Origin: Salicibibacter cibi
GTDB taxonomy: Bacteria; Bacillota; Bacilli; Bacillales; Marinococcaceae
Reading direction: 5' to 3'
Length of the DNA: 64,000 bases
Assembly (NCBI RefSeq): GCF_016495865.1
Contig: NZ_CP054706.1
Span: 1,178,001-1,242,000 of the forward strand
Positions 19,748 to 28,097 of this stretch are shown in pieces (the stretch's first letter is position 1; every line of letters starts with the position of its first letter). The notes beneath the pieces were generated by a model, which was not told the DNA's origin, made no database searches, and saw only the letters and a list, made by a program, of their open reading frames with translations. The position numbers and the translations under genes are program-made.

Positions 19748-20920
19748 ATGAGTAACAATCGGAAGCCATCCTTTGTCATTTCTGAAGAAAATTGGTCCCT
19801 CCACAGAAAAGGATACCAAGATCAACGCAGGCATGAAGAAAAAGTAAAGGATGCGATTCAGAAAAATTTGCAAGACCTCGTCACAGATGAAAGTATCGTG
19901 ATGTCCAATGGCAGGGATATCATTCGAGTTCCCATTCGATCGTTGGATGAGTATAAAATCCGATATAGCGATGACTTGAATAAGCATGTCGGTCAAGGAG
20001 ATGGGGACAGTGAAGTCGGTGATGTTGTCGCGCGTTCGGGGAAACAAAAAGGGCAAGGCGGTCAGAAAGGGTCGAAGCCGGGGGATCAGGCAGGGGAAGA
20101 TTACTATGAAGCGGAAGTGTCCATTGCGGATCTTGAAGAAGCGTTGTTTCAGCACTTGGAATTGCCCAATTTACAGCGTAAGGAAGATGATCATTTAGTC
20201 GTTGAAGATATCGAATTTAATGATGTGCGTAAACAGGGGCTAATGGGGAACATTGATAAAAAAAGGACCATTCTCTCGGCGTTGAGGCGAAATGCGATGG
20301 AAGGAAGAGCGGCCATTAACCCCATTTATCGTGACGACTTACGCTTTAAAACATGGAATGATCGGGAAAAGCCTGAATCGAAAGCGATTATATTGGCGAT
20401 GTTGGATACGTCCGGTTCGATGGGAAAATGGGAGAAGTACATGGCGCGCAGTTTCTTTTTCTGGATGACGCGTTTTCTGAGAACGAAGTATGAGTCAGTG
20501 GAAATTGAATTTATCGCCCATCATACGGAGGCTAAAGTGGTCGATGAAGAACAGTTTTTTTCAAAGGGGGAGAGCGGGGGCACGATCTGTTCGTCCGCTT
20601 ATGAATTGGCGTTGGAACGGATCGAGCAACACTATGATCCGCAACTGTACAATATTTATCCCTTTCATTTTTCTGACGGAGACAATTTAACATCGGACAA
20701 TAAGTATTGCTTGCAATTACTAAAGAAAATTATGGAAAAAGCGAACATGTTTGGCTACGGGGAAGTGAATGCGTATAGCCGTCATTCTACGTTAATGAAT
20801 GTCTTCCAGTCCATTGATGACCCGAGGTTCCGTTATTATATTTTAAAAGAGAAAAAACACGTTTTTAATGCATTACAGTGGTTTTTTCGCAAGGAGCAGG
20901 AAAACGCGTTGGCACAATAA
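19748..20920 (+). CDS. yhbH: YhbH/DUF444 sporulation protein, VWA-like
   Basis: 390 residues. DUF444 family partner of PrkA (YeaH in E. coli). The C-terminal half is a von Willebrand A-like fold with the metal-site motif DTSGSMG and a second conserved segment [16 protein letters not shown]; the N-terminal third has a G/K/Q-rich low-complexity linker near residues 95-115. ATG 19748 follows AAAGGAGGGG. In B. subtilis prkA and yhbH are near neighbours too; here the signal peptidase and an opposite-strand gene lie between them. Confidence 0.93.
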   Translation: MSNNRKPSFVISEENWSLHRKGYQDQRRHEEKVKDAIQKNLQDLVTDESIVMSNGRDIIRVPIRSLDEYKIRYSDDLNKHVGQGDGDSEVGDVVARSGKQKGQGGQKGSKPGDQAGEDYYEAEVSIADLEEALFQHLELPNLQRKEDDHLVVEDIEFNDVRKQGLMGNIDKKRTILSALRRNAMEGRAAINPIYRDDLRFKTWNDREKPESKAIILAMLDTSGSMGKWEKYMARSFFFWMTRFLRTKYESVEIEFIAHHTEAKVVDEEQFFSKGESGGTICSSAYELALERIEQHYDPQLYNIYPFHFSDGDNLTSDNKYCLQLLKKIMEKANMFGYGEVNAYSRHSTLMNVFQSIDDPRFRYYILKEKKHVFNALQWFFRKEQENALAQ

Positions 20921-21110
20921 AGTGAAACGCCCGTCAGAGAGCTTTTCCTCTGAAGGTTAGTTGAGTGAATCGGTCGCTCGAGTCTGATCTTTACGGTTCC
21001 CATAAAACGGTTATGACGCCCGGACGCAGGAGCCGATCGCTTTTTCGGTCGTCATGACGAGTTCATGGCGCCTGCACTTGCACGAATCCGACCTTACCAC
21101 CGGGATAATC
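20921..21110. other. Intergenic stretch with palindromic segments
   Basis: No gene seen. Contains short inverted pieces such as GGCGTCATGA-type words around 21010-21065 that resemble degraded repeat elements. Confidence 0.3.
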
Positions 21111-21148
21111 AAAAAGCACGGCCTCAAAGCGAGCGCCGTGCTTTTTTT
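21111..21148 (+). terminator. Rho-independent terminator
   Basis: AGCACGGC at 21115-21122 with GCCGTGCT at 21135-21142, flanked by A's and followed by T's; works in both directions. Nearest upstream gene is yhbH, 190 bases away. Confidence 0.8.
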
Positions 21149-21190
21149 GGCAGGTCAGAAAGTATAAATCACCTTTCCTACTTGCATAAG

Positions 21191-21480
21191 TAGGGATTGC
21201 TGAACAACATGCAGCTATCAGCTGAAGCCGGGATGCCGCTTCCATGGCTTCGCTTTCCGCGGACGAACGGTCAAGCCTCCTCGCGCAAAACCGGCGCTGT
21301 GGGGGCTTGACGCGTCCGTTTTTCCGCTGGAGGCTCGCCATTGCAGCACCGTCCCACCATACGTTGCCAGAAGTGCAAGGGTTTTTTTGCTTATAGGACG
21401 GATTTCCTTGCATCCAGCTTTGACAACACCAACGGAAAATGCTTATGTGCCAGTCTTTTTCCGTTATTCAGCAGTCCCTA
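21191..21480. mobile_element. MITE-like element with 14-bp terminal inverted repeats
   Basis: Left end TAGGGATTGCTGAA (21191-21204) and right end TTCAGCAGTCCCTA (21467-21480) are inverted with a single mismatch. The 290 bases between carry no credible gene and contain a GC-rich block (about 21230-21360, with words such as CTTTCCGCGGACGAACGGTCAAGCC and its partial reverse complement GGCTTGACGCGTCCG) that can fold on itself. Ends of the kind TAGGGACTGCTGAATAA resemble those of IS1182-like elements; that link is an inference. Confidence 0.55.
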
Positions 21481-21572
21481 AATTATCTCAAGATTACATA
21501 GGTCTTTTGTTTGAAACAATACGTACATATAGTTACAATCACAACTATGAAAATATTTAAAAGGGGATAAAA

Positions 21573-23641
21573 ATGATGAACATTAATCGAGGAGCACATA
21601 CGTATTTTATGCGAAATAAAGTACAGATTTTTCTTGGCATGCTCTTCATGTTGGTTCTTGCAGCTTGCTCTGAGGACCCGCAACCTGAAGCGGCTTTTGA
21701 TACTTATGTGTCAGATTGGGAAGATGAAAACTTTGAAAGCATGTTTGAACAATTGTCTACAGAAACGCTGGAAAATATCTCGTCCGAGGATTTTGTCGAC
21801 CGGTATGAAGATATTTATGCGGATATTCAAATGAGTGATCTAACCGTACAACCACTCTATCCAGAGGAATGGGACGTGAGCGAAGAAGGGGAGGTTCAAT
21901 TTCCGATTGACGTATCCATGGAAACGTTAGCCGGAGAGGTTTCTTTTAGCCATGATGTGCAGTTGATTTTGGAAGAACGAGATGATGAGGAAAATTGGTA
22001 TGTGCATTGGGACCAACAACTTATTTTTCCGGAAATGGACGAGGATGATCATATTGGAGTAAACACTATGGAAGCTGAGCGGGGAGAAATTTATGATCGG
22101 AACGAGGATGGACTGGCTATAAACGGAACGGTTTTACAAGTTGGGATTGTTCCGGAGCGTATGGAAGATGAGGAAGAACAATCCATTGAGGATTTGGCTG
22201 GGGAATTGGATATTTCGGAAGAGGATATTGAATCACAGTTGGAACAAGAATGGGTGAATGCAGATAGTTTTGTTCCGATCTATACCATGTCGGAAGATGA
22301 ACAAGATTACATAGAAGATGAATTGTTGGAGGATATCGCCGGAGTCACGTATCAGCCGGAAGAATCACGCGTTTATCCTTATGCAGAATCTGCCGCTCAT
22401 CTGGTGGGGTATATCCGGGAGATTACAGAAGAGGAATTGGAAGAACTGGAAGAAGAGGGTTACGGTTCACATGATTTACTCGGTGTGACCGGGGTAGAAT
22501 CCTTGTTCGAAGATGAACTGAAAGGAGAAACAGGTGGAGAGATTTACACTTATGAGGAAGATGCAGAAGAACCGCTGGAAACCATTGATGAAAAGGAACC
22601 CATTGATGGTGAAGATCTTCATCTAACAATTGATATGGAATTGCAGGAGAATATTTTTGAGCAATTTGATGATGATCACGGTACAGCAACAGCCGTGAAC
22701 CCTACGACAGGTGAAGTGCTGGCAATGGTTAATGCACCGGCGTATGATCCCAATGTTTATGTAGCAGATCAGAGTGACGAAATGCATGCTGAATGGGAAG
22801 ATGATCCGGATCAGCCATTGCTGAATCGTTTCCAATATACGTTTTCACCCGGTTCAACCTTCAAACACATGACAGCCGCCACCGCTTTGGAATCAGAAAC
22901 AATTACACCCGAAGAGACGTTTGATATCGAGGGACTGGAGTGGCAAATGGATGAATCATGGGGGATTACGAGGTGACACGGGTGACAGATCCTGAAGAAC
23001 CAGTAGACCTAAGGGATGCCCTCGTGTTTTCGGATAACATATTCTTAGCCCAAACCGCGTTGGAAATGGGAGAGGATACCTTTGCAGAGGGGATCGGGGA
23101 GTTTGGTTTTGGAGAAGATGTTCCCTCCACATATCCGGTAGAATCCTCAACATTAACCGAGGATGATACGTTTGAAAATGAGGTTATGCTAGCTGACAGT
23201 TCCTATGGCCAGGGGGAGGTACAAATGAGTCCGCTTCATTTATCCATGACTTACACCCCATTTTTAAATGAAGGAGATATGTTGGCACCTGTTTTGTTGA
23301 CAGAGGACGCTGGCGAACCGGAAGTGTGGAACGAAGATGTGATGGAGCCTGAAACCGCCGATACCATTTTACAAAGTTTAATAGAGGTGGTTGAAGAATC
23401 TGATGGTACCGGACATGAAGCACAAGTTTCCGGGAGAACGCTTGCCGGAAAAACCGGTACCGCTGAATTAAAGGAGAGCCTGGAGGATGAAGATAATGAT
23501 CAATTAGGCTGGTTTGTCGCTTTTGACGCAGACGAGGCTGACTTGCTAGTGACGATGATGCTTGAAGACGTGCAAGAAGATGGGGGAAGCGGTTATGTTG
23601 TCCCGAAAGTGGGGGATATCATCGAGGAGTATGAATCATAG
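21573..23641 (+). pseudogene. Penicillin-binding protein (MecA/PBP3 type) with a frameshift
   Basis: Transpeptidase of the class B PBP3/MecA group, split into two frames. Frame 1 (21573-22976) has a lipoprotein signal (LVLAAC), an NTF2-like MecA N-terminal domain, the dimerisation domain, and the catalytic SxxK as STFK (Ser codon at 22854). Frame 2 (from about 22958 to 23641) supplies SDN (SxN box) and GKTGTAE (KTG box). Continuity breaks at a run of five G's, 22960-22964; six would restore one reading frame across DESWG-DYEVTRVTD. So it is either a genuine one-base deletion or a sequencing error. Strongly acidic throughout. Such enzymes have low beta-lactam affinity. Confidence 0.88.
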
Positions 23642-23798
23642 GGAAGAATGGGTGCACGCAATGGCAGCTTGAAATTTTGTGCATTTGATACAGATGCCAT
23701 ACAGGGTTGGAGTAGCGATGACTCCTTCCTCTTTTTTTCTTATTTCCACTCGTTTTGAGGACAAAAGTTAGTTCCAAACAAAACGAGTTCCGGCAATC

Positions 23799-23859
23799 GC
23801 CGAAACCCGCATCACATAAGCATTTATCATGGTCGGGATGACAGGAGTTGAACCTGCGA
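23799..23859 (-). repeat. 61-bp direct repeat, outer copy, with 3' fragment of tRNA-Pro
   Basis: Identical to 25529-25589. The last 30 bases (23830-23859) are the CCA end, acceptor 3' strand and T arm of tRNA-Pro(GGG) on the minus strand; the match then stops abruptly, so only a 3' tRNA stub exists here. This is what an attachment-site duplication looks like after integration at a tRNA 3' end. Confidence 0.85.
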
Positions 23860-23860
23860 T

Positions 23861-24088
23861 TTTTTCTTTGCGAAAATCGTGTTATCAGACGGGGAAATAC
23901 ATAAAAGACCAGTGCGTGTTTTAGGTAAACACCACGACTCTAATGACCGTGAAGATATCATCGTTTGTTCATGCACAGCTTCGGGTGTGCGAGGATATTA
24001 TGACGAGCAAGTCAAACTAAAAAAACAGACCACAGTAAGAGGGTCAACACTAAAACATACGGATGACAAACCTCAAATGCAAGTATAA
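23861..24088 (+). pseudogene. PemK/MazF-like toxin fragment, 5' truncated
   Basis: The frame is open right from the repeat junction and reads about 75 residues with no natural start. The text RPVRVLGKHHDSNDREDIIVCS followed by TTVRGSTLKHTD has the pattern of PemK/MazF-type endoribonuclease toxins (RPVLVL..., ...DLIV..., T.VR...L). The N-terminal strand normally carrying the start is missing, removed at 23860. No antitoxin gene is seen. Confidence 0.45.
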
Positions 24089-24144
24089 ATGCAACACCTT
24101 GGGCTAGGCTGTCATTTCCGTGTATCAGCGGAAAGGTTTTCCTT

Positions 24145-24172
24145 CCCACAGGCTGGCTGGCCCGCCTGTGGG
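24145..24172. repeat. Perfect 9-bp hairpin
   Basis: CCCACAGGC (24145-24153) with GCCTGTGGG (24164-24172), loop of 10. Lies downstream of the broken transposase; role unknown, possibly part of the insertion-sequence remnant. Confidence 0.45.
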
Positions 24173-24199
24173 ATCGCGGCCTCAAAAGCCTCGTCGGAC

Positions 24200-24817
24200 G
24201 TTTGATAGCTCCAAAATCTTTCGCGGTGTCGATCTCCAATGCCCGATGGTTTCGCGGGTGTCTACGTCCGACGCACGTTCGTCGATGCTCGGACCCAGCA
24301 CCTTTTTGTGCTGACGGGGCTGTCGCTGCTTGTTGGAACGGCGCACGTTCAAATGCAGATCCATGTTCTTCACGTCAAGGAGCCCATCATCGATATAGGC
24401 ATAAAGGATCCGCGTACAGGGGATCGGAACGTCCCGGTCTCCCTGCGCTTTTGCACGTCCCACGCACACATCCGGGAACCATTTCTCTTGGAGCATTTTC
24501 GTTACTGCCCAATCCAGAAACGGACGCGATGCCTCCATTACCCAGCGACGTTTACGCCCGCAGTTCTGCCGGTTCGTTTCATAGACACGCTGGCTCGTGT
24601 CGGCAAACTATTTCCGTATGACCTTCAAGTTGGAATCGAGCTGCTCCACGCTTCCCCGGTCCCATTCGCGTTTGATGGTACTCGGAGCCCGACCAAGTTC
24701 CCTGGCAATAGCACGAAGACGGAAACCTTGCTTGTGCAGCCCCTGGATTTCGCCATGCTCGGTTTGACTAAGATGTTTGTTCTTACGCTCCACTGTGCTA
24801 GAATCGGTGAGAGCCAT
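24200..24817 (-). pseudogene. IS30-family transposase remnant
   Basis: Start at 24817 gives the IS30 helix-turn-helix domain (HLSQTEHGEIQGLHKQGFRL, AIARELGRAPSTIKRE). A stop at 24608 interrupts it, and the protein continues in another frame (ETNRQNCGRKRRWVMEA, FLDWAVTKMLQEKW, ARETIGHW-like DTRETIGHW), then shifts again to EIDTAKDF near 24225. The DDE catalytic core beyond that point is missing. So there are at least two frameshifts and a 3' truncation; inactive. Confidence 0.85.
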
Positions 24818-24890
24818 CGGTAATACCTTCTCGATCATTGGTTGTGGTGACTTTCATGATACACGGTCTTTAAAAGATTTTATCAAACAA

Positions 24891-24913
24891 AAAACACGAG
24901 CCTCAGCCCGTGT
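24891..24913 (-). terminator. Terminator of the small two-gene operon
   Basis: On the minus strand AACACGGGCT pairs with AGGCTCGTGTT and is followed by TTTTTTG; it lies right after the Sda-like stop. Confidence 0.8.
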
Positions 24914-24916
24914 TGC

Positions 24917-25060
24917 TTATAATAATTCATCGTCGTTCAAATCTCGACGATGAATTTCGCTCTTTAAATGCATGATAAAATCTTTGTCTAAATTTAGCTT
25001 TTTTGCCTTCTTGTAAGCTTCAATTAGTAATGCATCAGATAAGGTTTTTAAGGTACTCAT
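24917..25060 (-). CDS. sda: Sda-like inhibitor of sporulation initiation
   Basis: 47 residues. The whole length matches the Sda family: LSDALLIEAYKKAKKLNLDK then DFIMHLKSEIHRR, the two-helix hairpin that binds the dimerisation domain of histidine kinase KinA and blocks autophosphorylation when DNA replication is disturbed. ATG 25060 has an AGGTG site. It follows the 43-residue gene by 31 bases and ends at a terminator. In B. subtilis sda stands in the core chromosome with a DnaA-controlled promoter; here it sits in a scar flanked by tRNA-derived repeats and I see no DnaA boxes. Confidence 0.85.
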   Translation of the reverse strand: MSTLKTLSDALLIEAYKKAKKLNLDKDFIMHLKSEIHRRDLNDDELL

Positions 25061-25091
25061 ATTCACCTACTCACAATTGACTAGATTCCCC

Positions 25092-25223
25092 TCATGCATG
25101 CTTCTTAGCGAGCCAGATCAAGAATTCCTTTTCTTTATCTGTTAAATCACGACTAAGATTCTTTTCGAATTCACGCTTTAAATTAACGTATTCAATTTTT
25201 TCGGATCCATTATTAAAAGCCAT
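25092..25223 (-). CDS. Small conserved-type protein (43 aa)
   Basis: Starts at ATG 25223 with AAGGCGGTG just upstream. Charged helical protein with the C-terminal signature LTDKEKEFLIWLAKKHA, a pattern I associate with small uncharacterised Bacillus proteins. First gene of a two-gene operon with the Sda-like gene. No function known to me. Confidence 0.65.
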   Translation of the reverse strand: MAFNNGSEKIEYVNLKREFEKNLSRDLTDKEKEFLIWLAKKHA

Positions 25224-25285
25224 CTAACACCGCCTTACAGACTGGCCTTATAATTAGTTTAAATACCCTAATTTTCAAATAATAA

Positions 25286-25307
25286 AACACGGGTTATATT
25301 CCGTGTT
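25286..25307 (-). terminator. Minus-strand terminator upstream of the small operon
   Basis: AACACGG/CCGTGTT hairpin, followed on the minus strand by TTTTATT. A short open frame without a start ends just before it (stop at 25333-25331), suggesting that the 3' end of a deleted gene remains. Confidence 0.55.
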
Positions 25308-25330
25308 AAAAGAAAGCCATATTCATGCCA

Positions 25331-25443
25331 CTAAGCTTTTTTAAGTAAGAGCGAATTTTTAATTACGTTCCAAGACGTAAGATAACCACCTGAAGAATGT
25401 GCGTTCTCATTAATTATAGACGAACATTCGTTTTGTGCAAGGA
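25331..25443 (-). pseudogene. Possible 3' fragment of a lost gene
   Basis: About 37 open codons on the minus strand with no start codon, containing INENAHSSGGYLTSWNVIK, ending 24 bases before a terminator. Plausible C-terminal remnant; could also be chance. It overlaps the LexA-like box on the other strand, so the two interpretations compete. Confidence 0.25.
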
Positions 25444-25456
25444 GGGTTTAATTATG
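25421..25456 (+). promoter_or_regulatory. LexA (SOS) box-like site with ribosome-binding site and dead ORF start
   Basis: CGAACATTCGTTT at 25421-25433 matches the Bacillus LexA pattern CGAAC-N4-GTTYG except for the final base. Downstream are AAGGAGGG and ATG at 25454, but the frame stops after 10 codons. Looks like an SOS-regulated gene start whose body was lost. Confidence 0.4.
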
Positions 25457-25528
25457 GTATTTAACACTTTATCCCAAAAAAGGTGACCAATTAAACGTAT
25501 TTTAAACTAAAAACGGGTTTCGTTGATT

Positions 25529-25589
25529 GCCGAAACCCGCATCACATAAGCATTTATCATGGTCGGGATGACAGGAGTTGAACCTGCGA
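25529..25589 (-). repeat. 61-bp direct repeat, inner copy, within tRNA-Pro
   Basis: Identical to 23799-23859. Here the repeat runs into an intact tRNA-Pro, so this is the side of the attachment site that keeps the functional gene. Confidence 0.85.
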
Positions 25590-25636
25590 CCCCAAGCACC
25601 CCATGCTTGTGCTCTACCAAGCTGAGCTACATCCCG
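25560..25636 (-). tRNA. tRNA-Pro (GGG)
   Basis: Minus-strand cloverleaf with acceptor CGGGATG/CATCCCG, anticodon stem CAAGC/GCTTG and loop ATGGGGT giving anticodon GGG, T arm and encoded CCA. Its 3' 30 bases plus downstream flank are duplicated at 23799-23859. Confidence 0.93.
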
Positions 25637-25729
25637 CCGTCTGCTCCATTGCTTATTATAGTATGGATGATAGGATGGGGCAAGTATTTTTTGATCCCGG
25701 CATACAAATACTAATAATTCACGACTTCG

Positions 25730-25904
25730 ATGGCGTTATCCGGGCATTTGGACGCCAATGCTTGTGCGAATCGAGCGTTTTATGGCGTCATCGGAGCGTT
25801 TGGAAGCCATAAATGAACCGATTGACGCCCGGCAATGGCATCCCCCGAGCCCTTGGACGCCAAAGATCGGCCGATTCACAGCTCCAATGGCGTCATCAGC
25901 AACC
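25730..25904. repeat. Tandem imperfect repeats of about 52 bp
   Basis: Units start at 25730, 25782, 25835 and 25887 (spacing 52, 53, 52), each beginning ATGGCGTCATC or a variant and, in the first three, holding TTGGACGCCA or a variant about 18 bases later. ATGGCGT and ACGCCA are complementary, so each full unit can form a hairpin. The last copy is partial and ends at the msrA stop region. No gene is seen. Confidence 0.65.
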
Positions 25905-25915
25905 TCTCCCCAACC

Positions 25916-26449
25916 TTATTCGATCGCATGCCAATGTGCATGGATGAATGCGTCTCGACCGGATGCAGCGCGATCTTCTTTATACGCTTCCGGTTGTTTT
26001 TTGTAAAATTGCTGATGGTTTTCTTCGGCTTCATAAAAAGTTGTTGCCGGTAAAATTTCTGTAACGATCGGTGCCCCGTTAAATTTCCCGCTCTTTTCAA
26101 TGGCTTCTTTTGACGTTTGCGCTTGATCAAGTTGATTTTTATGATGATAAAAAATTGCGGTTCTATATTGCGGCCCGCGATCATGGAATTGACCGCCGTC
26201 ATCGGTTGGGTCAATTTGTGCCCAGTAAAGATCCAACAATTGCTGATAAGAGAAACGTTTTGGGTCATATGTGATTTGAACGGCTTCAAAATGGCCGGTA
26301 TGTCCATTTTTGACACTTTCATAGGACGGGTGATCGACGTGACCGCCCGTATACCCGGAACGGACATTTATGATCCCCGACATTTCCTCAAAAGGTCGCA
26401 CCATGCACCAAAAACATCCTCCTGCAAAAGTGGCCTTTTCGTATTTCAT
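25916..26449 (-). CDS. msrA: Peptide-methionine (S)-S-oxide reductase
   Basis: Repairs oxidised methionine in proteins using thioredoxin. 177 residues from ATG 26449, 8 bases after AGGAGG. Catalytic Cys12 lies in the invariant GGCFWC, and the family blocks GYTGG, GHTGHFEAVQITYDP and YRTAIFYH are intact. An in-frame GTG at 26458 is ignored because it lies in the ribosome-binding spacer. No MsrB domain or gene is attached. Confidence 0.95.
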   Translation of the reverse strand: MKYEKATFAGGCFWCMVRPFEEMSGIINVRSGYTGGHVDHPSYESVKNGHTGHFEAVQITYDPKRFSYQQLLDLYWAQIDPTDDGGQFHDRGPQYRTAIFYHHKNQLDQAQTSKEAIEKSGKFNGAPIVTEILPATTFYEAEENHQQFYKKQPEAYKEDRAASGRDAFIHAHWHAIE

Positions 26450-26614
26450 GGAGTGCACCTCCTCCTATATGTGTCTTTAGTCTAGAAAAAATCATAACAT
26501 AAGGCTTAAATGAAATCATCATACAACAATTCGTATCTTCCGTGTTAAAATAAGAAGGTACATATTGCTTCATCGATAAAACAGACCGTTTCCACTCTGG
26601 AAAGGATGTACGAG

Positions 26615-28075
26615 ATGAAAATGAATCGCAGACTTGAACGGAAACCTTTAAAACGTTATCAAGCCGCGAAGATTATTGGCGTATTCCTCGTTGCCTATGC
26701 CGCGGCTATGTTTTATGGCATGTTCAAGCCGCTGCCGCCGAATATCTCTTATGAGGGACGATGGCATGAAGGCACCGCAGCGGAAATTTTGTTTGATATC
26801 ACACACGAAGAGGATGGGGACATACAAGAGGATCACGAGATCTTTGCACATATTGAACAGATGATTTCGGAAGCGGATGATTTCATCGTCGTTGATATGT
26901 TTTTATTTAATGACGAATACGATCCCGATATGTCATTTCCGGATCTTGCTTCTTCGTTTAGTGACCAATTAATTGAAAAAAAGAAAGCGAATCCCGACCT
27001 CTCCATCGTCGTAACGACGGATCGCATTAACAGTTTCTATGGCTCACGCACGCCGGATCATATTCAACGTTTGGAAGAAGCGGGCATTCAGGTAATTTGG
27101 ACGGATGTGGTTCCATTGCGGGATTCCAACGTCATTTATTCCGGCTTGTGGCGCACGGCCTTTCAATGGTTTGGCACCCCAAAGGGTGGGTGGTTGCCAA
27201 GTCCATTTGATGCTGAAGCTGAACCTGTCACTGCACGTTCTTATTTGGATGTCTTAAATTTTAAAGCGAACCATCGCAAAGTTGTTATTAATGAAAGGGA
27301 AGCGCTCGTTACGTCAGCCAATCCCCATGATGCCAGCGCTCACCACTCTAATGCAGCCATATCGGTAAGAGGGGAGATCGTGAACGATTTTATTGAAAGT
27401 GAACGGGCAGTCGCTGAAATGTCAGGAGCGGATGCTACGGCTTTTGAAGCTATGCAGTATAATGGGGAGCAGGATGATTCTACAGACGGCTTAGATACAA
27501 AATTAATTACTGAGGGCGCAGTGAAAGAGGAGCTCTTGATGTCGATTGATCGTGCGGGAAACGGAGATGATATTTGGATTGGGATGTTTTATATTTCGGA
27601 ACGTGATGTCATTCAAGCGCTAAAAGATGCAGCGGATCGCGGGGCAAATATCCGGCTGATTCTTGACGCCAATGATGAATCTTTTGGTCATGAGAGAATA
27701 GGTGTCCCTAACCGACCGGTTGCGATTGAACTGCAGGAGTACTCCGAGCGAATAGACGTACGTTGGTACAATACGAGTGGGGAGCAATACCATACGAAAA
27801 TGTTCTATATGACGGACGGGGATACGTCGGTGGTCAATGGCGGATCAACGAATTACACGCGTAGAAACCTTGATGACCTCAACCTTGAAACGAATGTTAT
27901 GCTCAAAGCTCCCGTTGATCACGTACTCATGCAGGAAGTCGAAGCTTATTTTCATATGTTGTGGACCAATGATGGAGGCCATTATACCGATGATTTCAAT
28001 GAGCACGGGGAAGTAGCGATATGGAAGCATTGGTTGTACCGTTTGCAAGAATCGAGCGGACTTTCATCTTTTTAG
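26615..28075 (+). CDS. Phospholipase D-family protein, cardiolipin synthase-like
   Basis: 486 residues, membrane-anchored by one N-terminal helix (IIGVFLVAYAAAMFYGMF). Two PLD (HKD) motifs are present: NHRKVVINEREALVTSAN in the first half and YHTKMFYMTDGDTSVVNGGS in the second, so it should act as a phosphatidyl transferase or hydrolase at the outer membrane face. It lacks the second transmembrane helix of classical ClsA. ATG 26615 has GGAAAGG at 8 bases. Followed 22 bases later by pgcA; the pairing may be an operon. Confidence 0.85.
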   Translation: MKMNRRLERKPLKRYQAAKIIGVFLVAYAAAMFYGMFKPLPPNISYEGRWHEGTAAEILFDITHEEDGDIQEDHEIFAHIEQMISEADDFIVVDMFLFNDEYDPDMSFPDLASSFSDQLIEKKKANPDLSIVVTTDRINSFYGSRTPDHIQRLEEAGIQVIWTDVVPLRDSNVIYSGLWRTAFQWFGTPKGGWLPSPFDAEAEPVTARSYLDVLNFKANHRKVVINEREALVTSANPHDASAHHSNAAISVRGEIVNDFIESERAVAEMSGADATAFEAMQYNGEQDDSTDGLDTKLITEGAVKEELLMSIDRAGNGDDIWIGMFYISERDVIQALKDAADRGANIRLILDANDESFGHERIGVPNRPVAIELQEYSERIDVRWYNTSGEQYHTKMFYMTDGDTSVVNGGSTNYTRRNLDDLNLETNVMLKAPVDHVLMQEVEAYFHMLWTNDGGHYTDDFNEHGEVAIWKHWLYRLQESSGLSSF

Positions 28076-28097
28076 AAAAAAGAGAGGAGATTAGATC

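Noticed and set aside
21063-21413. Minus-strand ORF of 116 codons in the MITE-like region
   Set aside because: It spans a terminator and the self-complementary repeat core; composition follows the repeat, not a protein.
23830-23859. Second tRNA-Pro
   Set aside because: Only 30 bases of the 3' end are present; it is the repeated attachment segment.
25730-25904. CRISPR array
   Set aside because: The 52-bp spacing and hairpins look array-like, but the units are conserved along their whole length with no repeat/spacer division, and there are no cas genes.
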